In this document: piece by piece, positions 62,673 through 64,000 of the stretch
How positions within the stretch are numbered: the first letter of the stretch is position 1
Layout: each line of letters starts with the position of its first letter
DNA from: Paraburkholderia bryophila
GTDB taxonomy: Bacteria; Pseudomonadota; Gammaproteobacteria; Burkholderiales; Burkholderiaceae
NCBI RefSeq assembly: GCF_003269035.1
Contig: NZ_QLTK01000019.1
Coordinates: 1 to 64,000, forward strand
Reading direction: 5' to 3'
DNA: 64,000 nucleotides
Made by a program: the position numbers and the translations under genes
Notes under the pieces: model-generated
Told to the model about the DNA's origin: nothing
Databases searched by the model: none
Seen by the model: the letters and a program-made list of their open reading frames with translations, nothing else

Positions 62673-62891
62673 ATGCAGTTCGATTACCAGCATTTCCATA
62701 TCGATTGCCGTGCACGTCACGCGGAAGACGGGGCTTATTACGCGAGGGCGAAGATCACGCGTGCGGCGCGAAAAAACGAGCACGTGCAATCGCACGATTC
62801 CGGGGATATCGATGCCTTCGCGAACGAGGCCGATGCAATCTCATGCGCGAAGTCGTGGGCGATCGCGTGGTGCGATGCCGCTGTGAGCTGA
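62673..62891 (+). CDS. Hypothetical protein (72 residues)
   Basis: The ATG follows GAAGGAGAAC, a strong ribosome site. The protein (MQFDYQHFHIDCRARHAEDG ... ARAKITRAARKN) has His/Cys/Arg-rich N-terminal part and no domain I recognise. It may be one of the small stress-related proteins common in Burkholderia, by appearance only. Confidence 0.65.
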   Translation: MQFDYQHFHIDCRARHAEDGAYYARAKITRAARKNEHVQSHDSGDIDAFANEADAISCAKSWAIAWCDAAVS

Positions 62892-62989
62892 TCGTTAACC
62901 GGACGAGCGGCGGGGTCCGGTCACCCGCCGCTCGTCCGCTCGCCTTCCGCGGCGAGCGTTCAATTGCCGGCTTCAATTACCGGCTTCGA

Positions 62990-63265
62990 TCACCGGCGAT
63001 AGTCGCGCCCGGACGGCCCATGCGCCCACAGCGCACCGGCGACGAAGCCGGCCAACGCCACCACCGCAATCGCCGTAAACGGACTTTCGGCCGTGGTTTC
63101 GCGCACGAGGCTGGTCGTGCTTGCACAAAGCTGTTGCGCCTTGCCGCTGAGCTCTCGCGCTTTGCCGGCCAGTTGCGTGCCGGTGTCGCCCAACACATCC
63201 CCAACCGCGCTTTCCACTTTGCCCGCGACTTCGTTGAGCGCGCCTTCCGCTGAATTCGTGTCCAT
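62990..63265 (-). CDS. CsbD/DUF883-like membrane-anchored protein
   Basis: 91 residues. The first half (EGALNEVAGKVESAVGDVLGD) is an amphipathic CsbD/ElaB-like repeat; the C-terminus holds a hydrophobic span (FTAIAVVALAGFVAGALWAH) as in DUF883/ElaB, which anchors ribosome-linked stress proteins. GGAG lies nine bases before the ATG. Stress-protein role is inferred from similarity. Confidence 0.75.
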   Translation of the reverse strand: MDTNSAEGALNEVAGKVESAVGDVLGDTGTQLAGKARELSGKAQQLCASTTSLVRETTAESPFTAIAVVALAGFVAGALWAHGPSGRDYRR

Positions 63266-63445
63266 ACGTTTTTGCTCCCATTGTCATATTTACGCGTGGG
63301 GCGTCTGCAATCGCAATGCCGCTACGCCAGGGTTTCGCGCAACCGCCCGGCGAGGGGCGGCGTACGTCCACCAGACGGGGCGCAAGAAGCGCGCCCGGGA
63401 ACACCACGGAACGGGGGCCGAAAACGCGTGAAGCGCGTTACGGAG

Positions 63446-64000
63446 TCAATGTCGGCGGCGCGCATTGATGCCGACGAACACCGCCATCAGCATCAGGAAT
63501 CCGCCGAACAGCAGCGCGGAATTGAGTGCCGCATGCGCGACGCCAAGCCGCCCGACGTTGATGAACGGATAGGGGTAGTAGTCGGACGCACCGCCGCGCC
63601 AGAAAGTCACGGCAAGATAGGCCAGCGGATACACGAGCCACAGCAGACCGTGGCGCAGTTTCAGCTGGAAGCGCGGGACGAACAGGAGCCAGTAAAGCGC
63701 GGAAAGCATCGGCAAAATGCTGTGCAGCGACTCGTTGAGCAGCATCCTGAACGCGGTCGGCGTCCACCATCCGCGCAACAGCAGGTTATAGGCGATACCG
63801 ACGAACACCATGTAGCCGACCACCGCGGTCACGACCGTCGGTTGCCGGAAAAAACGCGCCAGCGGCGACCTGAGCCCACGCAGCGCCACGCAGGTGAAAC
63901 AGATTGCGCAGGCCAGCGCAGTCAGGTTGGTCAGGTAGCTGCTCATGCGGGCCAGCCCGTCCAGCACGGTTAGCCCATGCGAAAGCTTACGGTTGAGCGT
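63446..64000 (-). CDS. Pr6Pr family membrane protein (5' end beyond the window)
   Basis: At least 184 residues; the frame stays open through the window end (THR-LEU-ASN... reading into SHGLTVLDGLARMSSYLTNL), so the start lies outside. Six hydrophobic spans are expected; ARMSSYLTNLTALA and GASDYYPYPFINV are typical of Pr6Pr proteins. The function of the family is not known. Calling the GTG at 63967 as a start would truncate the protein. Confidence 0.8.
   Translation of the reverse strand, partial: TLNRKLSHGLTVLDGLARMSSYLTNLTALACAICFTCVALRGLRSPLARFFRQPTVVTAVVGYMVFVGIAYNLLLRGWWTPTAFRMLLNESLHSILPMLSALYWLLFVPRFQLKLRHGLLWLVYPLAYLAVTFWRGGASDYYPYPFINVGRLGVAHAALNSALLFGGFLMLMAVFVGINARRRH

Overview
The window is GC-rich and tightly packed with genes. 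It carries no tRNA, rRNA, phage, transposase or CRISPR that I can see. The gene families, LexA boxes of the CTGT-N8-ACAG type and an intergenic repeat I associate with this group point to a Burkholderiales chromosome, most likely Paraburkholderia. That assignment rests on gene content and remembered repeat sequence, not on a database search.

Layout. (1) 1-940: a non-coding island of repeats arranged as a large inverted repeat. (2) 942-11914: a catabolic cluster. On the minus strand lie the meta-cleavage lower pathway (aldolase, acylating acetaldehyde dehydrogenase, hydratase), a DUF1329/DUF1302 pair and an SDR. On the plus strand lie a meta-cleavage-product hydrolase, a second SDR, a protein with the ketosteroid isomerase catalytic residues and a gamma-carbonic-anhydrase-fold protein. 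A LuxR-type regulator faces the cluster. Together these suggest breakdown of a polycyclic or alicyclic ring compound; the ring-cleaving dioxygenase is not in the window. (3) 12099-27471: AraC regulator, DUF3830 protein, an OFA-family transporter with a 42-residue membrane partner, MHS transporter, GntR regulator, formyl-CoA transferase (frc), FAH-family hydrolase, two LysR regulators, a second OFA transporter, aldehyde dehydrogenase and a PanE-family reductase. This looks like small organic acid (oxalate-type) uptake and metabolism, but no oxalyl-CoA decarboxylase is present.

(4) 27742-40816: a complete Wzx/Wzy-type exopolysaccharide operon. It encodes the initiating phosphoglycosyltransferase, Wza-like export lipoprotein, Wzb-like phosphatase, Wzc-like tyrosine kinase, WecB and WecC (UDP-ManNAcA synthesis), flippase, polymerase, a GT4 glycosyltransferase, a WecG/TagA glycosyltransferase and a secreted polysaccharide lyase. 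Most genes overlap or nearly touch. (5) 40858-50037: housekeeping and accessory genes: lipoprotein, YigZ, LysE exporter, an SOS-controlled unknown, a diguanylate cyclase with an I-site, a second FtsI-like penicillin-binding protein, a TRIC-like channel and a chemoreceptor.

(6) 50662-54642: a compact 2-aminoethylphosphonate (AEP) biosynthesis operon: PEP mutase fused to a nucleotidyltransferase, phosphonopyruvate decarboxylase and AEP transaminase. The fused nucleotidyltransferase suggests AEP is activated with a nucleotide for attachment to a glycan or lipid, and a PIG-L deacetylase lies next door. This is the most interesting system here. (7) 56019-64000: an SOS-controlled DUF4130-UdgX fusion, a MocA-like cytidylyltransferase next to a Tat-exported molybdenum aldehyde oxidoreductase (PaoABC type), three small or stress-type proteins and a Pr6Pr membrane protein cut by the window end.
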